Translations under genes and position numbers: made by a program
Part shown: in pieces, positions 1-8,817 of the stretch
Numbering within the stretch: the stretch's first letter is position 1
Layout: every line of letters starts with the position of its first letter
Assembly: GCF_010730055.1 (NCBI RefSeq)
Contig: NZ_AP022575.1
Coordinates: 1,488,001-1,552,000, forward strand
Length of the DNA: 64,000 nucleotides
Reading direction: 5' to 3'
Source of the DNA: Mycobacterium shinjukuense
Lineage (GTDB): Bacteria; Actinomycetota; Actinomycetes; Mycobacteriales; Mycobacteriaceae
Notes under the pieces: generated by a model
The model's database searches: none
Seen by the model: the letters and a program-made list of their open reading frames with translations, nothing else
Told to the model about the DNA's origin: nothing

Positions 1-1
1 C

Positions 2-511
2 GACCCGGCCAGCCTCACCGAGGTACGCGGTCTGTTCCCGCATCACCTGGACACCATCGTCAACGTGCCGGCACCCACCTGGGACGCCGGTGACCCCCGC
101 ACCCACTCGCTGTCCGACACGGCCACCGCGTGGCGCACGGCGCTGGACGCGACGGTGCTCTCGGCGGTGCTGATGGTGCAGGCCGCAGGTGACCATCTGC
201 GTTCCGGTGGGTCCATCATCACCGTGGTGGCCGAGAACCCGCCCGCGGGCAGCGCCGACGCGGCGATCAAGGCCGCCCTGTCGAATTGGATCAGCGGTCA
301 GGCGGAGGTATTCGGCACCCGGGGCATCACGGTCAACGCCGTCGCGTGCGGGCGCGGCGCCCAGCTTGGCTACCAAGGCCTGTCGCGCACGCCCGCGCCC
401 GTTGCCGCGGAGATCGCGCGGCTGACGCTGTTTCTCACCACCGCCGCGGCTCGTCACATCACCGGCCAGACACTGCACGTGAGCCACGGCGCGCTGGCGC
501 ACTTCGCCTGA
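2..511 (+). CDS. Short-chain dehydrogenase/reductase, C-terminal part (Rv1856c-like)
   Basis: The frame is open from the window edge to a TGA at 509-511, so the N-terminal Rossmann motif lies outside. The visible 169 residues carry the later part of an SDR fold: a segment reading GGSIITVVAENPP in the strand-5 position, an alanine-rich helix with a Lys (AAIKAALSNW) where SDRs have the YxxxK helix, and the closing GITVNAVACG and ITGQTLHVSHGA stretches typical of SDR C-termini. The usual catalytic Tyr is not evident in the visible helix. It resembles the oxidoreductase Rv1856c, which lies near ndh in M. tuberculosis; Rv1855c, expected between them, is absent. Substrate unknown. Confidence 0.8.
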   Translation, partial: DPASLTEVRGLFPHHLDTIVNVPAPTWDAGDPRTHSLSDTATAWRTALDATVLSAVLMVQAAGDHLRSGGSIITVVAENPPAGSADAAIKAALSNWISGQAEVFGTRGITVNAVACGRGAQLGYQGLSRTPAPVAAEIARLTLFLTTAAARHITGQTLHVSHGALAHFA

Positions 512-687
512 GCCCGTTTCGCTTTCCGCGCGGATCGCGACAACGTCTGCCACGGCAACCGGCGACCGGTGTGATGCGCATGTGGGTAATGACACATGCC
601 CGTGCCTGGGCGTGGCTGGGTCAAGTTGACTAGCGTGGTGGCTAACTGTGTCACCCGTCAAGGAGATTCCGTCAGGAGCCGCTGCGC

Positions 688-2070
688 ATGAGTCCCCAGC
701 TAGCTGAACCCGGCCGTCGGCATCACGTGGTGATCATCGGATCGGGGTTCGGCGGACTCAATGCGGCAAAGAAGCTCAAGCGAGCCGACGTCGACATCAA
801 GCTGATCGCCCGCACCACGCATCACCTCTTCCAGCCGTTGCTGTATCAGGTGGCCACCGGGATCATCTCCGAGGGTGAGATCGCGCCGCCCACCCGAGTG
901 GTGCTGCGCAAGCAGCGCAACGTCCAGGTGCTGCTGGGCAACGTCACCCACATCGACCTGGCCAATCGGTGCGTCGTCTCGGAGTTGCTCGGCCACACCT
1001 ACGAAACGCCGTATGACAGCCTGATCGTCGCAGCCGGAGCGGGCCAATCCTATTTCGGCAACGACCAGTTCGCCGAGTTCGCGCCCGGCATGAAGTCGAT
1101 CGACGACGCCCTGGAGTTGCGCGGCCGGATCTTGAGCGCCTTCGAACAGGCCGAACGCTCACGCGATCCGGAGCGGCGGGCCAAGCTGCTGACCTTCACC
1201 GTCGTCGGAGCCGGCCCGACGGGAGTGGAAATGGCCGGGCAGATCGCCGAACTCGCGTTACACACGTTAAAGGGGGCGTTCCGGCACATCGACTCGGCCA
1301 GGGCGCGGGTGATCCTGCTCGACGCCGCCCCCGCGGTGCTGCCCTCGATGGGTGAGAAGCTGGGCCAGCGGGCGGCCGAACGGCTGCAGAAGCTGGGCGT
1401 GGAGATCCAGCTGGGTGCACTGGTCACCGATGTCGACCGCAACGGCATCACCGTCAAGGACTCCGACGGCATTGTCCGGCGCATCGAGTCGGCGTGCAAA
1501 GTCTGGTCCGCCGGCGTCCAGGCCAGCCGGTTGGGCAGGGACCTCGCCGAGCAGGCCCCCGTCGAGCTGGACCGGGCCGGCCGGGTCCAGGTGCGGCCCG
1601 ACCTGTCGATCCCCGGGCATCCCAACGTCTTCGTGGTCGGCGATATGGCGGCCGTCGAGGGCGTGCCGGGAGTGGCGCAGGGAGCCATCCAGGGCGCCAA
1701 ATACGTGGCCAACACGATCAAGCGTGAGCTCGCCGGGGCCGACCCAACACGGCGGGAGCCGTTTCACTATGTCGACAAGGGCTCCATGGCGACGGTGTCG
1801 CGGTTTTCCGCGGTCGCCCAGATCGGGCCCCTGGAGTTCAGCGGGTTCATCGCCTGGCTGATCTGGCTGGTGTTGCACCTGGCCTATCTGATCGGGTTCA
1901 AGACCAAGATCACCACCTTGCTGTCGTGGACGGTGACGTTTCTGAGCACGCGGCGTGGGCAGTTGACCATCACCGACCAGCAGGCGTTCGCCCGAACGCG
2001 GCTCGAACAGCTGGCCGAGCTGGCCGCCGAGGCGCAGGGGTCAACGGCCGGCGCCCGGGTGGCCAGTTAG
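688..2070 (+). CDS. ndh: Type II NADH dehydrogenase (NDH-2)
   Basis: Non-proton-pumping membrane-associated flavoprotein that passes electrons from NADH to menaquinone. The 460-residue product is close to the 463 aa of M. tuberculosis Ndh (Rv1854c). An FAD-binding GSGFGG motif lies at residues 18-23, an NADH-binding Rossmann motif (VVGAGPTGVEMAG) at about 170-182, and the FAD-contacting VFVVGDMA segment at about 315-322. A hydrophobic C-terminal segment around 385-405 is the expected membrane anchor. The ATG at 688 is chosen because the N-terminus matches the family; AAGGAGA lies about 20 bp upstream and AGGAG about 9 bp upstream. The gene stands alone here, convergent with the thioesterase. 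Confidence 0.96.
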   Translation: MSPQLAEPGRRHHVVIIGSGFGGLNAAKKLKRADVDIKLIARTTHHLFQPLLYQVATGIISEGEIAPPTRVVLRKQRNVQVLLGNVTHIDLANRCVVSELLGHTYETPYDSLIVAAGAGQSYFGNDQFAEFAPGMKSIDDALELRGRILSAFEQAERSRDPERRAKLLTFTVVGAGPTGVEMAGQIAELALHTLKGAFRHIDSARARVILLDAAPAVLPSMGEKLGQRAAERLQKLGVEIQLGALVTDVDRNGITVKDSDGIVRRIESACKVWSAGVQASRLGRDLAEQAPVELDRAGRVQVRPDLSIPGHPNVFVVGDMAAVEGVPGVAQGAIQGAKYVANTIKRELAGADPTRREPFHYVDKGSMATVSRFSAVAQIGPLEFSGFIAWLIWLVLHLAYLIGFKTKITTLLSWTVTFLSTRRGQLTITDQQAFARTRLEQLAELAAEAQGSTAGARVAS

Positions 2071-2144
2071 CCGGTCACCGGCAATCGTGGCCATCTCGTA
2101 GTGCGGCATGCGTTAACACCGACGACAGGATCGTCGCGGCTAGG

Positions 2145-2582
2145 CTAGGCGCCGCCGGAGTGCGTCTCGAGGTTCTGCAGCCGCACCTGACCCCGCGCCA
2201 CCACCCGTTCGGTCTCGTCGGTGATGGTGACCAACCACAGCTGCTGACGCCGACCACGGTGCAGTGGTTCGGCCTTGCCGTAGACCATCCCCGCCGTGAT
2301 CGCGCGCAGGAAATCCGTGTTGTTGTTGACGCCCACGACGTTGCCGCCGCCATGCGCGGCCAGCCAGGTGAATGCGGCCACGCTGGCCATGCTTTCGATC
2401 ATCGAGCAGTAGACGCCGCCGTGCACGATGCCCATCGTCTGCAACAGCTCGGGTTTGACCTGCAGTTGTGCGCGGGCGCCGTCGGGGCTGAGCTCGGTGA
2501 ACCGCAGACCCAACTCGGCGTCGAAGGGTGCGAAGAAATCGAACGGGGCGTCGGGAACTTCCGGGTCCAGCGTCGAGGACAC
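2145..2582 (-). CDS. PaaI/hotdog-fold thioesterase (Rv1847-like)
   Basis: A small acyl-CoA thioesterase-like protein of the hotdog fold. The characteristic segment MGIVHGGVYCSMIES contains the HGG signature of the PaaI/4HBT group, followed by the beta-sheet ending VARGQVRLQNLE. It is the equivalent of Rv1847 (140 aa). No ATG is available upstream of the conserved part; a GTG at 2580-2582 gives 145 aa and is the best candidate, with a longer in-frame reading upstream that looks non-coding. In M. tuberculosis this gene directly precedes the urease operon; here its stop is only 74 bp from ndh, so the urease genes are absent. Substrate unknown. Confidence 0.82.
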   Translation of the reverse strand: MSSTLDPEVPDAPFDFFAPFDAELGLRFTELSPDGARAQLQVKPELLQTMGIVHGGVYCSMIESMASVAAFTWLAAHGGGNVVGVNNNTDFLRAITAGMVYGKAEPLHRGRRQQLWLVTITDETERVVARGQVRLQNLETHSGGA

Positions 2583-2806
2583 GTCCTCAGTGTCTACACC
2601 ATCGGAACCGTCGACCCAACCGGCGGTCGACAGCTCCGGTCTCACGGACCGGGAAACGGGCGAGCCCCGCGCCAGGCGCGGGGCTCGCCGATCGAGTAGA
2701 CCGGGGGTCACTGCAGCCCTCAGGACTCTGCCGCGGTCTGTGTCGCTCGACCCAACCCAGCATAGGCAAGGCTGCCCTAATTTTGCAAGCGTTAACCGGG
2801 TATTGT

Positions 2807-2825
2807 TTACGACCGCCGGTAGTAA
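2807..2825. promoter_or_regulatory. Candidate BlaI operator (inverted repeat)
   Basis: The sequence TTACGACC-gcc-GGTAGTAA is an inverted repeat with 7 of 8 matching arm positions and a 3-bp centre, 44 bp upstream of the blaI start codon and in the gap shared with the divergent thioesterase gene. BlaI-family repressors bind such dyads as dimers and repress their own genes. The repeat is seen directly; its role as operator is inferred. Confidence 0.55.
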
Positions 2826-2869
2826 TCCGGGGTACGCTGGAATCAACGCTGATGGAGATGGAACGGACT

Positions 2870-3286
2870 ATGGCCAAGCTGACGCGCCTGGGGGATCTGG
2901 AACGCGCCGTAATGGATCACCTGTGGTCCACGGCGGAGCCGCAGACCGTGCGCCAGGTCCACGAAGCGTTATCGGCGCGCCGCGAGCTCGCCTACACCAC
3001 CGTGATGACCGTGCTGCAACGGCTGGCCAAGAAGAATCTGGTCTCCCAGATCCGTGACGATCGCGCCCACCGCTATGCGCCCGTGCATGGCCGTGACGAA
3101 TTGGTGGCCGGGCTGATGGTCGATGCGCTGGCCCAGGCCGAGGACTCCGGTGGCCGGCAGGCCGCGCTGGTGCACTTCGTCGAGCGGGTCGGCGCCGACG
3201 AGGCCGACGCACTCCGGCGCGCACTGGCCGAATTGGAAGCAAGTCATCGCGATTCGCCAACCGCTGGCGCTGCGACGGAGGACTGA
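2870..3286 (+). CDS. blaI: BlaI-family penicillinase repressor
   Basis: A winged-helix repressor of 138 residues, the same length as M. tuberculosis BlaI (Rv1846c). The N-terminal part (MAKLTRLGDLERAVMDHLW, with TTVMTVLQRLAKKNLV as recognition region near residues 45-60) is the BlaI/MecI/CopY DNA-binding domain; the Glu/Ala-rich C-terminal half is the dimerisation and cleavage region. In M. tuberculosis it controls blaC and its own locus and is released when BlaR signals beta-lactam exposure. The ATG at 2870 matches the family N-terminus; upstream in-frame ATGs lack this match. It lies 14 bp from blaR, consistent with an operon. Confidence 0.93.
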   Translation: MAKLTRLGDLERAVMDHLWSTAEPQTVRQVHEALSARRELAYTTVMTVLQRLAKKNLVSQIRDDRAHRYAPVHGRDELVAGLMVDALAQAEDSGGRQAALVHFVERVGADEADALRRALAELEASHRDSPTAGAATED

Positions 3287-3300
3287 GGGAGACTAGCAGC

Positions 3301-4242
3301 GTGTCCGCGCTGGCCTTCACCATCCTCGCGGTGCTGCTGGCTGGCCCGACACCGGCCGTGTTGGCCCGAGCGACCTGGCCGGTGCGGGCCCCGCGTGCGG
3401 CCATGGTGCTCTGGCAAGCCATCGCGCTGGCCGCGGTGCTGTCGGCCTTCAGCGCCGGCATCGCCATCGCCAGTCGGCTGCTCATTCCCGGCCCGCACGG
3501 GCGGCCCACGGCCAGCGTCGTCGCGGCGCAGCAACGGCTCGGCTGGCCGCTGTGGGCGGCATACATCGCCGTCTTCGCGCTGACCGTGCTGGTGGGCGCC
3601 CGCCTGGCGGTCGCGGTCCTGCGGGTGGCGATCGCCACCCGGCGACGGCGGGCCCGCCACCGGAGGGTGGTCGACCTGGTCGGGGTCGGACATGATGCCG
3701 CCCTGGCCCGGCCGTGCGCCCGCACCCTTCGCGTCCTCGATGTCGCGCAACCGCTCGCCTACTGCCTGCCCGGGGTGCGCAGCCGGGTCGTGGTCAGCGA
3801 GGGGACGCTGAAGCAGCTCACCGACGACGAAGTCGCGGCCATCCTCACCCATGAGCGGGCTCACCTGCGCGCCCGACACGACCTGGTTCTGGAGGCATTC
3901 ACCGCGGTCCACGCCGCGTTTCCGCGGCTGGTGCGCAGCGCCCACGCCCTCGGCGCGGCGCAGCTGCTCGTCGAGCTGCTGGCCGACGACGCGGCGGTGC
4001 GCGCCGCGGGCCGCGCTCCCCTGGCCCGCGCGCTGGTCGCCTGCGCGTCCGGGCGGGCTCCACAAGGCGCGCTGGCCGCCGGGGGTCCCAGCACGGTGCT
4101 GCGGGTGCGCCGGCTGTCGGGGCCCGGCAACAGCCTGGTGGTGTCGGCGGCCGCCTACCTGGCCGCCGCCGCGGTCCTGGTGGTGCCCACCATCGCGTTG
4201 GCCGTACCGTGGCTCACCGAGCTGCACCGGCTATTCCTCTAG
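3301..4242 (+). CDS. blaR: BlaR-like M56 membrane metallopeptidase
   Basis: Integral membrane zinc peptidase of the M56 family, 313 residues (Rv1845c is 316). It has N-terminal membrane segments, the metal-binding HERAH (HExxH) in ILTHERAHLRARHD near residues 183-197, and a C-terminal membrane helix around 280-305. Unlike staphylococcal BlaR1/MecR1 it has no extracellular penicillin-binding domain, so sensing must be direct or via partners. The GTG at 3301 follows blaI closely. Inferred role: cleavage or inactivation of BlaI upon cell-wall stress. Confidence 0.88.
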   Translation: MSALAFTILAVLLAGPTPAVLARATWPVRAPRAAMVLWQAIALAAVLSAFSAGIAIASRLLIPGPHGRPTASVVAAQQRLGWPLWAAYIAVFALTVLVGARLAVAVLRVAIATRRRRARHRRVVDLVGVGHDAALARPCARTLRVLDVAQPLAYCLPGVRSRVVVSEGTLKQLTDDEVAAILTHERAHLRARHDLVLEAFTAVHAAFPRLVRSAHALGAAQLLVELLADDAAVRAAGRAPLARALVACASGRAPQGALAAGGPSTVLRVRRLSGPGNSLVVSAAAYLAAAAVLVVPTIALAVPWLTELHRLFL

Positions 4243-4355
4243 CTCGACCCCGGGCCGAACGGTTGGGCGCGCCACCAGTCTGCTGTGCCACAGTGTGTCC
4301 AATAGCTTTGTCGAAAGCCCCAGCGACAGTTCTGCGAACCTGAGAGGCGAAGAAT

Positions 4356-5807
4356 ATGAGCTCCTCGGAAACCAAGACCGCTACCGCCCAGATCGGCGTC
4401 ACTGGCCTGGCCGTGATGGGTTCCAACCTCGCCCGAAACTTCGCCCGACACGGCTACACCGTCGCGCTGCACAACCGGTCCATCGCCAAGACCGATGCCT
4501 TGCTGACCGAGCATGGCTCCGAGGGAAACTTCGTGCGCACCGAAACGATTCCGGAATTCCTTGCCGCGCTGGAAAAACCGCGCCGAGTGCTGGTCATGGT
4601 CAAAGCCGGTGACCCCACCGATGCCGTGATCAACGAACTCGCCGACGCCATGGAAGAAGGCGACATCATCATCGACGGCGGCAATGCGCTGTTCACCGAC
4701 ACCATTCGTCGCGAGAAAGCCCTGCGCGAGCGTGGCCTGCATTTCGTCGGGGCCGGGGTGTCCGGGGGTGAAGAGGGAGCGCTGAACGGGCCGTCGATCA
4801 TGCCCGGCGGACCACCCGAGTCATACCGATCGCTGGGCCCGCTGCTGGAGCGGATCTCCGCTCATGTCGATGGTGTGCCGTGCTGCACCCATATCGGTCC
4901 CGATGGCTCCGGCCACTTCGTCAAGATGGTGCACAACGGCATCGAATACTCCGACATGCAGCTCATCGGCGAGGCCTACCAGCTGCTGCGCGACGGGCTG
5001 GATCTGACCGCGCCGCAGATCGCCGACGTGTTCACCGAGTGGAACAACGGCGACCTGGACAGCTACCTGGTGCAGATCACCGCGGAGGTGCTGCGCCAAA
5101 CCGACGCCAAGACCGGCAAGCCGCTGGTCGACGTGATCCTCGACCAGGCCGAGCAGAAGGGCACCGGCCGCTGGACGGTCAAGTCCGCGCTGGACTTGGG
5201 CGTGCCGGTGACCGGAATCGCCGAGGCGGTGTTCGCCCGCGCACTCTCCGGTTCGGTGGCGCAGCGCGCGGCCGCGCGGGGGCTGGCCTCGGGCAAGCTC
5301 GGTGACAGACCCGCCGACCGTGAGGCGTTCACCGACGACATCCGGCAGGCGTTGTACGCCTCCAAGATCGTGGCCTACGCGCAGGGCTTCAACCAGATCC
5401 AGGCCGGCAGCGCCGAATTCGGCTGGGACATCAGACCAGGCGACCTGGCCACCATCTGGCGCGGCGGCTGCATCATCAGGGCCAAATTCCTCAACCGGAT
5501 CAAGGAGGCGTTCGACGCCGACCCCGACCTGGCCAGCCTGATCGTCGCGCCGTATTTCCGCAGCGCCGTCGAATCGGCGATCGACAGCTGGCGGCGCGTC
5601 GTGTGCACGGCGGCCCAACTGGGTATTCCGACCCCCGGATTCTCCTCGGCCCTGTCGTACTACGACGGACTACGCACCGAGCGGTTGCCAGCCGCGCTCA
5701 CCCAGGCCCAGCGCGACTTCTTCGGTGCCCACACCTACGGGCGCGTCGACCAGCCGGGCACGTTCCACACCCTGTGGAGCGGAGATCGAAGCGAAGTGCC
5801 GGCCTAG
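4356..5807 (+). CDS. gnd1: 6-phosphogluconate dehydrogenase (decarboxylating)
   Basis: Oxidises and decarboxylates 6-phosphogluconate to ribulose-5-phosphate with NADP+ in the pentose phosphate pathway. The 483-residue length fits the long bacterial form (M. tuberculosis Gnd1 485). Visible motifs are the NADP-binding GVTGLAVMGSNLARN at residues 13-27, the substrate loop SGGEEGALNGPSIMPGG near 131-147, the catalytic Lys in HFVKMVHNGIEY near 186-197, and the C-terminal LSYYDGLRTERLPA. ATG at 4356. guaB1 follows 16 bp downstream, suggesting co-transcription. Confidence 0.96.
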   Translation: MSSSETKTATAQIGVTGLAVMGSNLARNFARHGYTVALHNRSIAKTDALLTEHGSEGNFVRTETIPEFLAALEKPRRVLVMVKAGDPTDAVINELADAMEEGDIIIDGGNALFTDTIRREKALRERGLHFVGAGVSGGEEGALNGPSIMPGGPPESYRSLGPLLERISAHVDGVPCCTHIGPDGSGHFVKMVHNGIEYSDMQLIGEAYQLLRDGLDLTAPQIADVFTEWNNGDLDSYLVQITAEVLRQTDAKTGKPLVDVILDQAEQKGTGRWTVKSALDLGVPVTGIAEAVFARALSGSVAQRAAARGLASGKLGDRPADREAFTDDIRQALYASKIVAYAQGFNQIQAGSAEFGWDIRPGDLATIWRGGCIIRAKFLNRIKEAFDADPDLASLIVAPYFRSAVESAIDSWRRVVCTAAQLGIPTPGFSSALSYYDGLRTERLPAALTQAQRDFFGAHTYGRVDQPGTFHTLWSGDRSEVPA

Positions 5808-5823
5808 CGAGCGGGTGTTGCCG

Positions 5824-7260
5824 ATGAGGTTTCTGGACGGGCATCGACCCGGGTACGACCTGACCTATAACGACGTGTTCATCATGCCGAACCGTTCCGA
5901 CGTCGCGTCACGGTTCGACGTCGACCTGTCCACCGCCGACGGCTCGGGCACCACCATTCCGGTGGTGGTCGCCAACATGACCGCGGTAGCGGGGCGCCGG
6001 ATGGCCGAGACCGTGGCCCGCCGCGGCGGCATCGTGATCCTGCCGCAGGATCTGCCCATCCCGGCGGTGCGGCAGACGGTGGAGTTCGTCAAGAGCCGTG
6101 ACCTGGTGCTCGACACCCCGGTGACGCTGGCCCCCGACGATTCGGTGTCCGACGCCACCGCCCTGATCCACAAGCGGGCGCACGGCGTCGCGGTGGTGGT
6201 CTTCGAGGGCCGCCCGCTGGGGTTGGTGCGGGAATCGGCCTGCGTCGGCGTGGACCGCTTCACCCGGGTGCGCGATGTCGCGACGACGGACTTCGTGACC
6301 GCCCCGGCGGGCACCGACCCGCGCAAGATCTTCGACCTGCTCGAGCACGCCCCGATCGACGTCGCGGTGCTGACCGCAGCCGACGGCACGTTGGCGGGGG
6401 TGCTCACCCGCACCGGGGCCGTCCGCACCGGCATCTACACCCCGGCCACCGACGCCGCGGGCCGGCTGCGGGTCGGCGCGGCCGTCGGCATCACGGGTGA
6501 GGTGGCCGCCAGGGCGCAAGCCGTGGTCGAGGCCGGGGTGGACGTGCTGGTCATCGACACCGCGCACGGGCACCAGGTCAAGACGCTGGACGCGATCAAG
6601 GCCATCTCCTCGCTGGGCTTGGGCGTGCCGTTGGCGGCGGGGAATGTGGTGTCCGCACAGGGAACGCGGGATCTGCTCGAAGCCGGGGCGACCATCGTCA
6701 AGGTTGGCGTCGGGCCGGGCGCCATGTGCACCACCCGGATGATGACCGGCGTCGGCCGCCCGCAATTTTCCGCCGTACTCGAATGTGCAGCCGCCGCAAG
6801 GCAGCTCGGCGGGCACGTATGGGCCGACGGCGGGATCCGTCATCCGCGTGACGTGGCTCTGGCGCTGGTCGCCGGCGCGGCCAACGTGATGATCGGGTCG
6901 TGGTTCGCCGGCACCTACGAGTCCCCCGGCGACCTGATGCGTGACCGCGACGATCGGCCCTACAAGGAGAGCTACGGCATGGCGTCCAAGCGGGCGGTGG
7001 TCGCCCGCACCACCACCGACAGCCCGTTCGACCGCGCACGCAAGGCGTTGTTCGAGGAAGGCATTTCGACGTCGCGGATGGGGCTTGACCCCGACCGCGG
7101 GGGTGTCGAGGATCTCATCGACCACATCACCTCCGGCGTGCGCAGCACCTGCACCTATGTCGGGGCCTCGAATCTGGCGGAGCTGCACGAGCGGGCCGTG
7201 GTCGGCGTGCAGTCGCCGGCGGGCTTCGCCGAGGGCCATCCATTGCCGACGGGTTGGTGA
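5824..7260 (+). CDS. guaB1: GuaB1, IMPDH-family GMP reductase with CBS domains
   Basis: An IMP dehydrogenase/GMP reductase-family protein of 478 residues (M. tuberculosis GuaB1 479). The TIM barrel is interrupted by a CBS-domain region at about residues 95-205. The nucleotide-binding and catalytic loop reads VGVGPGAMCTTRMMTG near residues 295-310 with the nucleophilic Cys, and DTAHGHQVKTLDAI is the conserved barrel segment. Mycobacterial GuaB1 has been characterised as a GMP reductase in purine salvage rather than the essential IMPDH (GuaB2). The ATG at 5824 gives the family N-terminus MRFLDGHRPGYDLTYNDV. Confidence 0.93.
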   Translation: MRFLDGHRPGYDLTYNDVFIMPNRSDVASRFDVDLSTADGSGTTIPVVVANMTAVAGRRMAETVARRGGIVILPQDLPIPAVRQTVEFVKSRDLVLDTPVTLAPDDSVSDATALIHKRAHGVAVVVFEGRPLGLVRESACVGVDRFTRVRDVATTDFVTAPAGTDPRKIFDLLEHAPIDVAVLTAADGTLAGVLTRTGAVRTGIYTPATDAAGRLRVGAAVGITGEVAARAQAVVEAGVDVLVIDTAHGHQVKTLDAIKAISSLGLGVPLAAGNVVSAQGTRDLLEAGATIVKVGVGPGAMCTTRMMTGVGRPQFSAVLECAAAARQLGGHVWADGGIRHPRDVALALVAGAANVMIGSWFAGTYESPGDLMRDRDDRPYKESYGMASKRAVVARTTTDSPFDRARKALFEEGISTSRMGLDPDRGGVEDLIDHITSGVRSTCTYVGASNLAELHERAVVGVQSPAGFAEGHPLPTGW

Positions 7261-7437
7261 CGCCTCGCGGCGCTACCATATGAACTTCACAACCGCCGCG
7301 ACGGGCTGCGCGGCATCGAGCGAAAGGGTTGACGTGCCGCAGGCACCCGTGGTGGCCGTGGGCTCCCGGGCCGGGCGGCCATCCCCGGCACCGGGTGCTC
7401 GGGCTCGGCCCAAGGTAGACCGACAGGCGACCCGCCG

Positions 7438-8817
7438 ATGAACCATGTCGGCGTCGTGATCAGCGTGCTGGCCATTCTGGCGCTCACCGTGGGCACCGCG
7501 GTGTTCGTCGCGGCCGAGTTCTCGCTGACCGCGCTGGACCGCAGCACCGTCGAGGCAAACGCGCGCGCCGGGGGCAACCGGGATCGCTTCATCCGGCGCG
7601 CGCATCACAGGCTGTCGTTCCAGCTCTCGGGTGCCCAGATAGGCATCTCGATCACCACGCTGGCGACCGGCTATCTGACCGAACCGCTGGTGGCCCGAAT
7701 TCCGCATTCGGCAATGACGGCGATCGGGATACCCGACCGGGTGGCCGACGGTATCCAGACGTTTCTGGTGCTGGTGATCGTCACATCGGTGTCGATGGTG
7801 TTCGGCGAGCTGGTGCCCAAATATCTTGCGGTGGCGCGCCCGTTGCGGATCGCCCGCGCGGTGGTGGTTCCGCAGCTGTCGTTTTCCCTGCTGTTCACCC
7901 CCGCCATCCGGTTGACCAACGGGGCGGCGAACTGGGTGGTGCGACGGCTGGGTATCGAGCCGGCGGAGCAGCTGCGGTCGGCGCGCTCACCGCAGGAATT
8001 GGTGTCGTTGGTGCGCAGCTCCGCACGCAGCGGCTCGCTGGATGACGCCACCGCGTCACTGATGCACCGCTCGCTGCGGTTCGGGACCTTGACGGCCGAG
8101 GAGCTGATGACGCCACGATCGAAGATCGTGGCGCTGCAGGTCGACGACACCATCGCCGACTTGGTTGCCGCGGCCGCCACGTCGGGGTTCTCCCGGTTCC
8201 CGGTGGTCCGGGGCGACCTCGACGAGACCGTCGGCATGGTGCACGTCAAGCAGGCGTTCGACGTCCCGCCCGCCGAGCGCGCCCAGACCACGCTGAGTAC
8301 GGTCGCCAAGCCGGCGGCGGTGGTGCCGTCCACGTTGGACGGCGACGCGGTGTTGGCCCAGATCCGGGCCGATGCGCTGCACACCGCGATGGTTGTCGAC
8401 GAATACGGCGGCACCGCGGGCATGGTCACCCTGGAGGATCTGGTCGAGGAGATCGTCGGCGACGTCCGCGACGAGCACGACGATGCCACTCCCGATGTGG
8501 TGGCCGCCGGCGGCGGATGGCGGGTCTCGGGCCTGCTGCGCATCGACGAGGTGGCCACCGCCACCGGCTATCGAGCCCCCGAGGGGCCATACGAGACGAT
8601 CGGCGGGCTGGTGCTGCGGGAGCTCGGCCACATCCCGGTGGCCGGCGAAACGGTCCAGCTGCCCGCGTTGGACCCCGACGGCCTGCCCGACGATTCGGTG
8701 CGGTGGCAGGCCACGGTGGTCCGGATGGACGGCCGCCGGATCGACCTGCTCGAGCTGACGGAACGCGGCGGTCAACCCGACGGGTCTGCCGGGTCGGCCA
8801 CCGGACGGAGCGACTGA
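7438..8817 (+). CDS. CNNM/CBS/CorC-domain membrane protein (Rv1842c-like)
   Basis: A 459-residue protein with the order DUF21 (CNNM) transmembrane domain at about 1-190, tandem CBS domains at about 215-340 (ELMTPRSKIVALQVDD is the typical entry and DEYGGTAGMVTLEDLVEEIVGD the typical exit), and a C-terminal CorC/HlyC transporter-associated domain at about 350-440. This architecture belongs to divalent-cation, mainly magnesium/cobalt, transport or homeostasis proteins. The stop codon overlaps the start of the next paralog (TGATG at 8815-8819), so the two are probably translated together and may form a heteromer. Confidence 0.9.
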   Translation: MNHVGVVISVLAILALTVGTAVFVAAEFSLTALDRSTVEANARAGGNRDRFIRRAHHRLSFQLSGAQIGISITTLATGYLTEPLVARIPHSAMTAIGIPDRVADGIQTFLVLVIVTSVSMVFGELVPKYLAVARPLRIARAVVVPQLSFSLLFTPAIRLTNGAANWVVRRLGIEPAEQLRSARSPQELVSLVRSSARSGSLDDATASLMHRSLRFGTLTAEELMTPRSKIVALQVDDTIADLVAAAATSGFSRFPVVRGDLDETVGMVHVKQAFDVPPAERAQTTLSTVAKPAAVVPSTLDGDAVLAQIRADALHTAMVVDEYGGTAGMVTLEDLVEEIVGDVRDEHDDATPDVVAAGGGWRVSGLLRIDEVATATGYRAPEGPYETIGGLVLRELGHIPVAGETVQLPALDPDGLPDDSVRWQATVVRMDGRRIDLLELTERGGQPDGSAGSATGRSD

